From: Rhizobacter sp.
GTDB taxonomy: Bacteria; Pseudomonadota; Gammaproteobacteria; Burkholderiales; Burkholderiaceae_C
Assembly (NCBI GenBank): GCA_025359585.1
Contig: JANYFX010000613.1
Coordinates: 1-5,815, forward strand
Length of the DNA: 5,815 nt
Direction: 5' to 3'
Part shown: piece by piece, positions 1-5,815 of the stretch
Layout: every line of letters begins with the position of its first letter
How positions within the stretch are numbered: position 1 is the first letter of the stretch
Translations under genes and position numbers: made by a program
Notes under the pieces: generated by a model
What the model was told of the DNA's origin: nothing
Seen by the model: only the letters and a program-made list of their open reading frames with translations
Database searches by the model: none

Positions 1-680
1 CGATCTCGGGCCTGGCCAGCGCCGACTACGAACACGACGCGTGGGGCGTGGACGTGTCCGTCAGCGGCTCGCAAAAGGGTTTGATGCTGCCGCCGGGAAT
101 CAGCTTCAACGCGCTCTCGCCGCGTGCGCTCGAAGCGAACAAAACGGCGAAGCTGCCGCGCGCCTTCTGGGCCTGGGACGAGATCGTCGAGATGAACAAG
201 GACGGCTACTGGCCGTCCACGCCGAACACCAATTTGCTCTACGGCCTGAACGAAGCGCTCGACATGCTTCGCAGCGAAGGCCTGCCGCAGGTCTTCGCAC
301 GCCACCAGCGCTGGGCCGCCGGCGTGCGCGCTGCGGTGAACGCGTGGGGCTTGGCCGTGCAGTGCGCCGACCCAACCGCCTACTCGCCGATATTGACCGG
401 CGTGATCCTGCCCGAAGGCGTGGACGCCGACGCGGTGCGGCGCCTGATCCACGAGCGTTTCGACCTCTCGCTCGGCACCGGCCTAGGCAAGCTGAAAGGC
501 CGCATGTTCCGCATCGGCCACCTCGGCGACAGCAACGACCTGACCCTGCTCGCCACCGTGGCCGGCTGCGAGATGGGGCTGAAGCTGGCCGGTGTGAAGC
601 CGGTCCACAGCGGTGTGCAGGCCGCGATGGAGCACTTCGCGAACCACCCGGCGCCCACCCTCGTCAAGAACAACACTTGA
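1..680 (+). CDS. Serine-glyoxylate-type aminotransferase (PLP class V), 5'-truncated
   Basis: This is the C-terminal part of a fold-type I, class V aminotransferase of the alanine/serine-glyoxylate family. The frame is open from base 3, so the true start lies before the window; 225 residues are visible of roughly 400 expected. The fragment opens with the ADYEHDAWGVDV segment. SVSGSQKGLMLPPG follows, with the PLP Schiff-base lysine at bases 75-77. Near the C-terminus, KLKGRMFRIGHLGD carries the arginine (bases 510-512) expected to bind the substrate carboxylate. These motifs match serine-glyoxylate aminotransferases, which use serine as amino donor to turn glyoxylate into glycine and release hydroxypyruvate. 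That reaction serves the serine cycle, photorespiration-like glycolate salvage or glyoxylate detoxification. The enzyme should be cytoplasmic. The gene is followed 17 bases later by a secreted binding protein on the same strand. The family is sure; the exact amino donor is less so, since alanine-, serine- and aspartate-using members look alike. Confidence 0.9.
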   Translation, partial: ISGLASADYEHDAWGVDVSVSGSQKGLMLPPGISFNALSPRALEANKTAKLPRAFWAWDEIVEMNKDGYWPSTPNTNLLYGLNEALDMLRSEGLPQVFARHQRWAAGVRAAVNAWGLAVQCADPTAYSPILTGVILPEGVDADAVRRLIHERFDLSLGTGLGKLKGRMFRIGHLGDSNDLTLLATVAGCEMGLKLAGVKPVHSGVQAAMEHFANHPAPTLVKNNT

Positions 681-697
681 GACAACGGAAGACCAGC

Positions 698-1675
698 ATG
701 CAACGACGCACCCTCATTCAAGCCTTCGGCGGCGCGGCTGCCACGCTCGGCGCACCAAGCCTGTTCGCGCAGGAGTGGCCGAACGCGCCGGTGCGCATCA
801 TCGTCGGCTTCCCACCCGGCGGTGGCACCGATGCCCTGGCACGCGTGGTGGCACAGAAGCTCACCGTCATGTGGAACCAGCAGGTGATCGTGGAGAACAA
901 GGGCGGCGTGGCCGGCGTGCTCGCGGCCGAATACGTGGCGCAGCAGCCCAGCGACGGCAGCACGCTGCTGATGGCGCACATCAACAGCCACGCGCTCGCG
1001 CCCAGCCTGCAGCCGAAACTGCGCTACAGCGTGGAGCGACACTTCGTGCCGATCGTGATGGTCGGCGTGACACCGAACCTGCTGATCGCGCATCCCGGTC
1101 AATCGGCCAAGACCGTTCCCGAGATCGTCGCGCTGTGCAAGGCCGAGCCTGGCAAGGTGAGCTTCGGCTCGGCCGGCCAGGGGTCGGCCCAGCACCTGGC
1201 GCTGGAGATGTTCAAGCTGCAGGCCAAGGTCGATGCCATCCACGTGCCCTACAAGGGCAGTGGCCCGCTGCTGACCGACCTGATGGGCGGGCAGATCCAG
1301 TACAGCTTCGAGACCATGACAGCGGCCACGCCGCACGTGAAGAGCGGCAAGGTGCTCGGCGTGGCGCAAACCCGCGCCAAACGGGCCAAGGGCCACCCGA
1401 CCGTGCCGACGATGCAGGAGCAGGGCTTCCCCGGTTTCGAGGCGACCACCTGGTACGGGCTGGTCGGGCCGGGCAAGCTGCCGACGCCGATCGCGCAGAA
1501 GATCAACCACGACGTGAACACCATCCTCGCGATGCCCGACGTGCAGGAGCGGCTCGACACCTACGGCGCGGAAGACGGCGGCGGTTCGTCGGAGAAGTTC
1601 GCGCAGTTCATTCGCAGCGAGATCACGAAGTGGGCGAAGGTGGTGAAGGAGGGCAATGTGAAAGTTGACTCCTGA
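698..1675 (+). CDS. Bug/TctC-family tripartite tricarboxylate transporter substrate-binding protein
   Basis: This encodes a 325-residue periplasmic solute-binding protein, the usual length for the Bug (TctC-like) family that is greatly expanded in Burkholderiales. The N-terminus MQRRTLIQAF, a hydrophobic Ala/Gly stretch and SLFA|QEWP form a signal peptide with likely cleavage after A24. The RR pair resembles a twin-arginine motif, but the rest is too weak to assign Tat over Sec. The mature start WPNAPVRIIVGFPPGGGTD (27-45) is the family hallmark; its glycine loop and D45 lie in the ligand cleft. Further typical blocks are SFGSAGQGSAQHLALEMFK (155-173), HVPYKGSGPLLTDLMGGQI (182-200) and WYGLVGPGKLPTPIAQKIN (252-270). 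The ATG is chosen because GGAAG at 687-691 sits 6 bases upstream and the signal peptide begins there. Known family ligands include carboxylates, amino acids and nicotinamide-type compounds. No TctA or TctB membrane gene is visible, as is common for orphan Bug proteins, so the ligand is unknown. Confidence 0.93.
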   Translation: MQRRTLIQAFGGAAATLGAPSLFAQEWPNAPVRIIVGFPPGGGTDALARVVAQKLTVMWNQQVIVENKGGVAGVLAAEYVAQQPSDGSTLLMAHINSHALAPSLQPKLRYSVERHFVPIVMVGVTPNLLIAHPGQSAKTVPEIVALCKAEPGKVSFGSAGQGSAQHLALEMFKLQAKVDAIHVPYKGSGPLLTDLMGGQIQYSFETMTAATPHVKSGKVLGVAQTRAKRAKGHPTVPTMQEQGFPGFEATTWYGLVGPGKLPTPIAQKINHDVNTILAMPDVQERLDTYGAEDGGGSSEKFAQFIRSEITKWAKVVKEGNVKVDS

Positions 1676-1676
1676 C

Positions 1677-1692
1677 TCGTCGCTTGCGACGA
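1677..1692 (+). terminator. Hairpin just after the binding-protein stop codon; possible terminator
   Basis: TCGTCGC-TT-GCGACGA begins 2 bases after the TGA of the binding-protein gene. It can form a 6-7 base-pair stem with a very tight loop. No T-run follows, so this is not a canonical intrinsic terminator. With the long 24-base stem behind it (1702-1807), it may still stop or protect the 3' end of the transcript, and the long stem could act in both directions between the convergent genes. Confidence 0.3.
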
Positions 1693-1831
1693 CTGAGCGG
1701 TGCTGGCGAGGCCATCGGGTGACCGCCTCCGTTCGTGTCCCCCGTCTGGGCTTCGCCCAGCCTCCTCCTTGACCTCTCTACGCCGGTCACCCGACGCCCT
1801 CGCCAGCGGGCACCCTCGTAGCGTGCGACGA
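1677..1831. repeat. Nested inverted-repeat (REP/MITE-like) intergenic element
   Basis: The gap between two convergent genes holds three layers of inverted symmetry. The outermost is TCGTCGC (1677-1683), which pairs with GCGACGA at 1825-1831; an identical GCGACGA at 1686-1692 can also pair locally. Inside are two 24-base arms, 1702-1725 and 1784-1807, which are reverse complements at 22 of 24 positions. In the centre, CTGGGC (1746-1751) and GCCCAG (1755-1760) form a perfect 6-base-pair hairpin. Together these could fold into a long branched or cruciform structure. The size, lack of coding sequence and position between convergent gene ends fit a dispersed palindromic element of REP or small non-autonomous type. 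No second copy is visible in this window, so dispersal is inferred. The repeat symmetry itself is certain from the bases. Confidence 0.7.
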
Positions 1832-1868
1832 AACACCAGTGGTGGCAGCGCTGCGTCGCGCTCCGCTC

Positions 1869-3503
1869 CTAACGCAAGCGCGCCATCAACCCCGCAGTAG
1901 ACGCATCGAGCCCCACCACGTCCCCCGTGGCCAGCCGGGGCAGCAGGTCGTTGCACAACGCCTTGCCAAGTTCAACGCCCCACTGGTCGAAGCTGTTGAT
2001 GCCCCACAGCGCGCCACTGGTGAACACGCGGTGTTCGTACAGTGCAATCAGCGCGCCGAGCGAACGCGGCGTGAGCTGGTCCAGCACGAAGGTCGTGCTC
2101 GGGCGATTGCCAGGGAAGGTGCGGTGGCGCGCGAGCGTCAGCGCATCGAGTTCCTTCGAGGCGGTCGGCGCTTTTTCGCTCTGCGCCTGCTCGGTGCTCT
2201 TGCCTTGCATCAGCGCCTGCGACTGCGCCAGCCCGTTGGCGAGCAGCATGATGTGCTGGCGCTCCAACTGCTCCAGCAGCGGGCCGTGCAGGTCGGAGAG
2301 GCCGTGCGTCGGGTGCTTGACGAGGATGAACTCGACCGGGATCACGTCGGTGCCCTGGTGCAGCATCTGGAAGTAAGCGTGCTGGCCGTTGGTGCCGGGT
2401 TCGCCCCACACGACCGGGCTGGTCGCATAAGGCAGCGGCTCGCCATCGAGGTCCACTCGTTTGCCGTTGCTTTCCATCTCGAGCTGCTGCAGGTACGCCG
2501 GCAGCCGCTTCAAGCCCTGGTGATACGGCGCCACACTGCGGCTCGTGAAACCGTGGAAGTTGCGGTACCAGACATCGAGCAGGCCCAGCAGCAGCGGCAG
2601 GTTCTTGCTCGCGGGGGCGTGCGCGAAGTGCTCGTCCATCGCGTGCGCGCCGTCCAGCAGCGCGCGGAAGTTGTCGGCGCCGATGGCGAGTGCGATCGGC
2701 AGGCCGATCGCCGACCACAGCGAGTAACGGCCGCCGACCCAGTCCCAGAAGCCGAAGGTCGTGGTGATGCCGAAGTCGGCCGCGGCCTTGACGTTGGTGG
2801 TGGTGGCGACGAAATGTTTGGCGGTGTCGCTGCCGCCGTTGGCGACGAACCAGGCTTTCGCGGCCATCGCGTTGGCCAACGTCTCCTGCGTCGTGAAGGT
2901 CTTGCTCGCGATGATGAAGAGCGTCTCGCTCGCCTTGAGCTTGCGCAGCACCGGCGTGATGTCGTGACCGTCTACGTTGGAGACGAAGTGCAGCGTGAGT
3001 CCCGGGTGCGCAAAAGCGTCGAGCGCGGGCACCACCATCTGCGGCCCGAGGTCGCTGCCGCCGATGCCGATGTTGACGATGTGGCGTATGCCACTCGCCT
3101 GCGTGTCGCGCACCGTTTCCACGTAGGCGAGCATCGCGCCGAGCACCTGTTCGACCTCGGGCAACGAGCGCCCGAGCGCCGAGTTGTGCGGCGCACGCAA
3201 GGCTGCATGCAAGACGGCGCGGCCTTCGGTTGTGTTGATCGGTGCGCCGGCAAACATCGCATCGCGCCGCGCTTCGACGCCGCACTCGCGCGCCAGGTCG
3301 AGCAGGAAACGTTGGGTCGCGAGGTCGATGCGGTTCTTCGACAGGTCGGCAAACACTTCGGGTGCTTCGACACCGAAAGCTTCGAAACGCCCCGGGTCAC
3401 GCGCGAACGCTTCGCGCACGTCGAAGTCGCGGCCGTGCGCTTCGAAGTGGCCTTTCAGCGCACCCCAGGCTTGCGTGCGATCACACCTCGTGAAGCCGCT
3501 CAT
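1869..3503 (-). CDS. pgi: Glucose-6-phosphate isomerase
   Basis: This 544-residue protein is full length for the bacterial enzyme (about 549 in E. coli). It interconverts glucose-6-phosphate and fructose-6-phosphate in the cytoplasm. The SIS-fold sugar-phosphate segments are clear: NIGIGGSDLGP (144-154) and SKTFTTQETL (200-209). The family signature DWVGGRYSLWSAIGL lies at 254-268 and the second, GINSFDQWGVELGK, at 501-514. Predicted catalytic residues are E368 in WGEPGTNGQH, H400 in KHPTHG and K514, by comparison from memory with E. coli E355, H386 and K514. The stretch from H400 to the LLANGLAQSQALM block appears about ten residues longer than in E. coli. The ATG overlaps the tal stop codon as ATGA, and GAGGGG lies 5 bases upstream, so translation is probably coupled to tal. 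The reading frame stays open further upstream into tal, but nothing there resembles Pgi. The gene ends with TAG at 1869-1871, facing the plus-strand genes across the palindromic gap. Confidence 0.98.
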   Translation of the reverse strand: MSGFTRCDRTQAWGALKGHFEAHGRDFDVREAFARDPGRFEAFGVEAPEVFADLSKNRIDLATQRFLLDLARECGVEARRDAMFAGAPINTTEGRAVLHAALRAPHNSALGRSLPEVEQVLGAMLAYVETVRDTQASGIRHIVNIGIGGSDLGPQMVVPALDAFAHPGLTLHFVSNVDGHDITPVLRKLKASETLFIIASKTFTTQETLANAMAAKAWFVANGGSDTAKHFVATTTNVKAAADFGITTTFGFWDWVGGRYSLWSAIGLPIALAIGADNFRALLDGAHAMDEHFAHAPASKNLPLLLGLLDVWYRNFHGFTSRSVAPYHQGLKRLPAYLQQLEMESNGKRVDLDGEPLPYATSPVVWGEPGTNGQHAYFQMLHQGTDVIPVEFILVKHPTHGLSDLHGPLLEQLERQHIMLLANGLAQSQALMQGKSTEQAQSEKAPTASKELDALTLARHRTFPGNRPSTTFVLDQLTPRSLGALIALYEHRVFTSGALWGINSFDQWGVELGKALCNDLLPRLATGDVVGLDASTAGLMARLR

Positions 3504-4450
3504 TTCATCCCCTCGATCATCTTGTCGAGCCGGCCGGCGTCGGCCGCGAAACCGCGAATGCCTTCGGCGAGTTTTTCGGTGGCCATCGCGTCTTCGTTGA
3601 GCGCGTAGCGAAAGCTCGCTTCGTTGAGCGTCACAGCGTGGATCTTCGCGCCGCGGGCCGCGGCAGGGTCGAGCGCACGCGGCAACGCGGCTTCGCTGTT
3701 CTGCAGCGCGGCGAGCAGGTCGGGGCTGATCGTCAGCAGGTCGCAGCCGGCCAGCGCCGCGATCTGGCCGACGTTGCGAAAGCTCGCGCCCATCACTTCG
3801 GTCGTGACGCCGAACTTCTTGTAGTAGGTGTAGATCTGCGCGACCGACTTCACGCCAGGGTCGTTGGCGCTGGAACTCAAGGCTTCGTCCCATGCGCTGC
3901 CGGCAGCCTTCTTGTGCCAGTCGTAGATGCGGCCGACGAACGGTGAAATCAGCGTCACACCCGCATCGCCGCAAGCCACCGCCTGGCAGAAAGAAAACAA
4001 CAGCGTCAGGTTGCAGTGCATGCCCTCGTGTTCGAGGATGCGCGCGGCCTGAATGCCTTCCCAGGTCGACGCGATCTTGATCAAGACCCGCTCGCGGCTC
4101 ACGCCGGCCTGTTCGTACAGCGCCATGATGTGGTGGGCACGCGCCACGGTGGCCGCGGTGTCGAAGCTCAGGCGTGCGTCGACTTCGGTCGAAACCCGGC
4201 CCGGCACGATCTTCAGAATCTCCAGGCCGAAGCGCACCAGCACCTCGTCGACGATGACATCAACGCGTTCGCGCTTGTGCGCCGCCACCGCCGCCGCGAG
4301 CAGCGGCGCGTACTCGGGCTGTTGCACCGCCTTCAGGATCAGCGACGGGTTGGTGGTGGCGTCGCGTGGCGCGAACTGGGCCAGTTCCTTGAAGTTGCCG
4401 GTGTCGGCAACCACGGTCGTGCACTGTTTGAGCTGGTCGAGCTGGTTCAT
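3500..4450 (-). CDS. tal: Transaldolase (TalB-type)
   Basis: This 316-residue transaldolase matches the classical TalB-like subfamily in length (E. coli TalB is 317). It moves a three-carbon dihydroxyacetone unit between sedoheptulose-7-phosphate and glyceraldehyde-3-phosphate, yielding erythrose-4-phosphate and fructose-6-phosphate in the non-oxidative pentose phosphate pathway. The opening LKQCTTVVADTGNF holds the conserved D16, and DATTNPSLIL (30-39) holds N34. STEVDARLSFD contains E89, the proton-relay glutamate. RVLIKIASTWEGI places the Schiff-base lysine at K125 (E. coli K132). NLTLLFSFCQA holds T149, and ISPFVGRIYDWHKK (168-181) holds the phosphate-binding S169 and R174. F171 follows the transaldolase pattern rather than fructose-6-phosphate aldolase. 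The start is firm: reading upstream in frame there is no other start codon before an in-frame TAA at 4481-4483. No strong Shine-Dalgarno precedes it. Its product feeds directly into Pgi, encoded next with a four-base overlap. Confidence 0.97.
   Translation of the reverse strand: MNQLDQLKQCTTVVADTGNFKELAQFAPRDATTNPSLILKAVQQPEYAPLLAAAVAAHKRERVDVIVDEVLVRFGLEILKIVPGRVSTEVDARLSFDTAATVARAHHIMALYEQAGVSRERVLIKIASTWEGIQAARILEHEGMHCNLTLLFSFCQAVACGDAGVTLISPFVGRIYDWHKKAAGSAWDEALSSSANDPGVKSVAQIYTYYKKFGVTTEVMGASFRNVGQIAALAGCDLLTISPDLLAALQNSEAALPRALDPAAARGAKIHAVTLNEASFRYALNEDAMATEKLAEGIRGFAADAGRLDKMIEGMK
3509..3514 (-). promoter_or_regulatory. Ribosome binding site for pgi inside tal
   Basis: On the minus strand GAGGGG is followed after 5 bases by the pgi ATG. 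It lies within the last codons of tal (encoding IEGMK). It fixes the pgi start at 3503, which overlaps the tal stop by four bases, and supports termination-reinitiation coupling. Confidence 0.75.
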
Positions 4451-4463
4451 GGCCGCAAGGTCA

Positions 4464-4477
4464 ACGCTTCGAAGCGT
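4464..4477. promoter_or_regulatory. Perfect 14-bp palindrome, candidate operator for tal-pgi
   Basis: ACGCTTCGAAGCGT is its own reverse complement over all 14 bases, with the central step CG. It lies 13 bases upstream of the tal ATG and over the transcription start predicted from the adjacent promoter-like boxes. There is no loop, so an RNA hairpin is less likely than a dimeric repressor site. An even-length palindrome centred on CG is typical of LacI-family operators. That family assignment is inference, and no regulator gene is present in the window. Confidence 0.45.
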
Positions 4478-4479
4478 CC

Positions 4480-4509
4480 ATTAGAACCCCGGTGCGTGGC
4501 GATTGGCAG
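4480..4509 (-). promoter_or_regulatory. Candidate sigma-70 promoter for tal-pgi
   Basis: Reading the minus strand, CTGCCA (4504-4509, 4 of 6 matches to the -35 consensus) is followed after 18 bases by TCTAAT (4480-4485, 5 of 6 matches to the -10 consensus). This predicts a start near 4473 and a leader of about 23 bases before tal. It is the best promoter-like pair I see in the 115-base gap between the ABC ATPase gene and tal. It would let tal-pgi be expressed apart from the transporter operon upstream. Confidence 0.4.
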
Positions 4510-4540
4510 GCTTCGGCCTCAAGTTGTTTGCCGAAAGTAA

Positions 4541-4565
4541 CCGCGCCCGCGGCCGGAAAACGGCC
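4541..4565 (-). terminator. GC-rich hairpins directly after the ABC ATPase stop; weak terminator candidate
   Basis: On the minus strand, directly after the TAG at 4566-4568, GGCCG-TTTTC-CGGCC (4551-4565) can form a 5-base-pair stem. It shares bases with a second perfect stem, CCGCG-GG-CGCGG on the minus strand (4541-4552), so the two are mutually exclusive. No T-run follows either. They may weaken read-through from the transporter genes into tal, but they do not make a canonical terminator. Confidence 0.3.
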
Positions 4566-5630
4566 CTACGCGGCGACCACCGACAAACCGTGCCCTGCCA
4601 GCCGCAGGCTGACGACATCGCCCGGCTTCCAGACCCGCTCCACGTCGGTCGACACGACGAAGATCGCGCCGAGTTCGGTCGCGAAGGTGTATTCGTGAAA
4701 GCTGCCGAGGTAGGCGCTTTTTTCGACCGTGCCGGCCAGCTCGCCCGCACCCGGCGGCAGCACCTGCCAGGCCTCGGGCCGCACCGCCACCTTGACCTTT
4801 CCTGCGGCCAGCACCTGCGCCTGGGTGCGCGGCAACGTGATCGGGCCGAGCCGCACCGAACCGTCGACGGCCGAAGCACCGTCGAACAACATCGCCTCGC
4901 CCATGAAGCCGGCGACGAACTCGCTGCCCGGGCGCTCGTACAGATCGTGCGGCGTGCCGGCCTGGGCGATCACGCCGTGGTCCATCACGATGATCTGGTC
5001 GCTGACCGCGAGCGCTTCGCTCTGGTCATGGGTGACGTAGGCGACGGTCAGGCCCAGGCGCTGCTGCAGCGTGCGGATCTCTTCGCGCATCGAATGGCGC
5101 AGCCGCGCGTCGAGGTTCGACAAGGGCTCGTCGAACAACAGCACGGCCGGCTCCAGCACCAGTGCGCGGGCCAGCGCCACGCGCTGCTGCTGGCCGCCGG
5201 AGAGTTCACTCGGCAGGCGCTCGTCGAAGCCGGTCAGGCCGACGGTCGCCATCGCCGCGTGGGCGCGCTGCTTCGTCTCGGTCTTGTTCACGCCCGACAC
5301 CGACAAACCGTAGGCCACGTTGGCCAGCACGTTCATGTGCGGGAACAGCGCGTAACTCTGGAACACCATGCTGACGTTGCGCTCGGCAGGCCCGAGCGTC
5401 GTCACCTCGACGCCGTCGATGAAGATCTGGCCGCCGGTCGGCGCCTCGAGCCCGGCGATCATGCGCAGCGTCGTCGTCTTGCCGCAGCCGCTCGGGCCGA
5501 GGATGGTCGTCAGCGTGCCCTTGGGCACCGTGAAGCTGATGCCTTTCACCGCCAGCGGCGCATTGGCATCGCTGCCGTAGCGTTTGCTGATGTTGCGGAA
5601 CTCGATGCCCTTGTTCTTCGAATCGCTCAT
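4566..5630 (-). CDS. ABC transporter ATP-binding protein (Fe3+/polyamine/aminoethylphosphonate type, FbpC/PotA-like)
   Basis: This 354-residue ATPase energises a binding-protein-dependent importer and sits on the inner face of the cytoplasmic membrane. All nucleotide-binding motifs are intact: Walker A GPSGCGKT (45-52), Q-loop Q91 in FQSYALFPHMNV, signature LSGGQQQR (143-150), Walker B LLFDEP (164-169) with catalytic E168, D-loop SNLD (171-174) and the switch histidine H201 in THDQSEA. Residues from about 280 (VAVRPEAW) to the end form a C-terminal TOBE-like domain, where such transporters are often regulated or sense substrate. The length and architecture match FbpC, PotA, CysA and PhnT relatives, so the substrate cannot be read from this subunit alone; iron(III) or a polyamine/aminoethylphosphonate-type solute is most likely. 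The ATG lies 3 bases after the permease stop. GGGAGGG (5640-5646 on the minus strand), inside the last permease codons, sits 9 bases upstream as ribosome binding site. Confidence 0.95.
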   Translation of the reverse strand: MSDSKNKGIEFRNISKRYGSDANAPLAVKGISFTVPKGTLTTILGPSGCGKTTTLRMIAGLEAPTGGQIFIDGVEVTTLGPAERNVSMVFQSYALFPHMNVLANVAYGLSVSGVNKTETKQRAHAAMATVGLTGFDERLPSELSGGQQQRVALARALVLEPAVLLFDEPLSNLDARLRHSMREEIRTLQQRLGLTVAYVTHDQSEALAVSDQIIVMDHGVIAQAGTPHDLYERPGSEFVAGFMGEAMLFDGASAVDGSVRLGPITLPRTQAQVLAAGKVKVAVRPEAWQVLPPGAGELAGTVEKSAYLGSFHEYTFATELGAIFVVSTDVERVWKPGDVVSLRLAGHGLSVVAA

Positions 5631-5633
5631 CGC

Positions 5634-5815
5634 TCAATGCCCTCCCACGGCTCTGCGGCCGAGCTTGCGTTCACCGACCAGCCACTGGATCAACGCGATC
5701 GCCAGCGACATCAGGATGATCAGCACCGTGCAGTAGGCCAGCGCGACGCCGTAGTCGCCGTTGCCGACGCGGCCGATGATGTAGGTCGTCGCCAATTCGT
5801 TCTCTGCGGTGACGA
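5634..5815 (-). CDS. ABC transporter permease, C-terminal end only
   Basis: The last 59 residues of an inner-membrane permease run off the right edge of the window. The visible part starts VTAENELATTYIIGRVGNGDYG. A hydrophobic membrane helix follows at about visible residues 21-44 (VALAYCTVLIILMSLAIALIQWL). The protein ends in the basic cytoplasmic tail VGERKLGRRAVGGH before a TGA at 5634-5636. A final helix followed by an Arg/Lys-rich tail of the form GERxLGRR is common in iron(III)/FbpB-like permeases of betaproteobacteria, which fits the neighbouring ATPase. Only three bases separate it from the ATPase start, so the two are certainly one transcription unit. The binding protein and any further permease gene would lie beyond the window. 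The substrate is unresolved. Confidence 0.85.
   Translation of the reverse strand, partial: VTAENELATTYIIGRVGNGDYGVALAYCTVLIILMSLAIALIQWLVGERKLGRRAVGGH

Noticed and set aside
41..697. Upstream open extension of the binding-protein frame through the aminotransferase gene
   Set aside because: The translated extension is Arg/Ala-rich and unlike any family, while the ATG at 698 has a ribosome binding site and begins a good signal peptide.
380..1510. A 376-codon minus-strand open frame opposite the aminotransferase and binding-protein genes
   Set aside because: It is the antisense shadow of two well-supported genes, rich in Arg, His and Leu, and has no recognisable motif.
1845..1854. GCAGCGCTGC palindrome just beyond the pgi stop codon
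   Set aside because: Ten-base palindromes made only of G and C with one A/T pair are common by chance in DNA this GC-rich, and nothing links it to the larger nested element.
1839..3608. A 589-codon open frame on the plus strand across the whole of pgi
   Set aside because: It lies antisense to a clearly recognised gene. Its composition is Arg/Val/His/Gln-rich, as expected from the complement of a high-GC gene, and it shows no domain or signal.
3504..3974. Upstream in-frame extension of pgi
   Set aside because: It overlaps the tal coding sequence in another frame, and the known Pgi length and start motif fit the ATG at 3503.
4461..4466. TTGACC-type sequence near tal on the minus strand, considered as a -35 box
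   Set aside because: On the minus strand it lies only about 10 bases before the tal ATG, so any transcript from it would begin inside the gene.
1..5815. Possible mobile, phage, CRISPR, toxin-antitoxin or biosynthetic system
   Set aside because: No transposase, integrase, regular direct-repeat array, small gene pair or tRNA-like sequence was seen on either strand; all long coding regions fall into housekeeping or transport families.

Overview
The window is GC-rich chromosomal DNA. Its gene content, the look of its proteins and the presence of a Bug-type periplasmic binding protein all suggest a betaproteobacterium of the order Burkholderiales. This is inferred from protein style and not from any marker gene. 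Coding density is very high and every gene belongs to a known family. I found no RNA gene, CRISPR array, insertion sequence, phage gene or defence system.

Layout. Two genes on the plus strand (1-1675) face four genes on the minus strand (1869-5815). The plus-strand pair is the C-terminal part of a serine-glyoxylate-type aminotransferase (cut by the left edge) and, 17 bases later, a secreted tripartite-tricarboxylate-type binding protein. The two convergent blocks meet at a 193-base gap. Nested inverted repeats fill most of it and look like a dispersed palindromic element that may also end transcription from both sides. On the minus strand, reading right to left, come the last 59 residues of an ABC permease (cut by the right edge), its ATPase 3 bases later, a 115-base gap, then transaldolase (tal) and glucose-6-phosphate isomerase (pgi), which overlap by 4 bases as ATGA.

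How the genes work together. tal and pgi are clearly a translationally coupled pair. Transaldolase produces fructose-6-phosphate, which Pgi interconverts with glucose-6-phosphate, so the pair links the non-oxidative pentose phosphate pathway to upper glycolysis and gluconeogenesis. The permease and ATPase are the end of an importer operon of the iron(III)/polyamine/aminoethylphosphonate kind. The aminotransferase and binding protein may be co-transcribed, but their shared substrate, if any, cannot be read from the sequence.

The points most worth a second look are the nested palindromic element at 1677-1831 and a perfect 14-base palindrome at 4464-4477. The palindrome lies over the predicted transcription start of tal-pgi and is a good candidate operator. 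I do not see a previously undescribed multi-gene system here.
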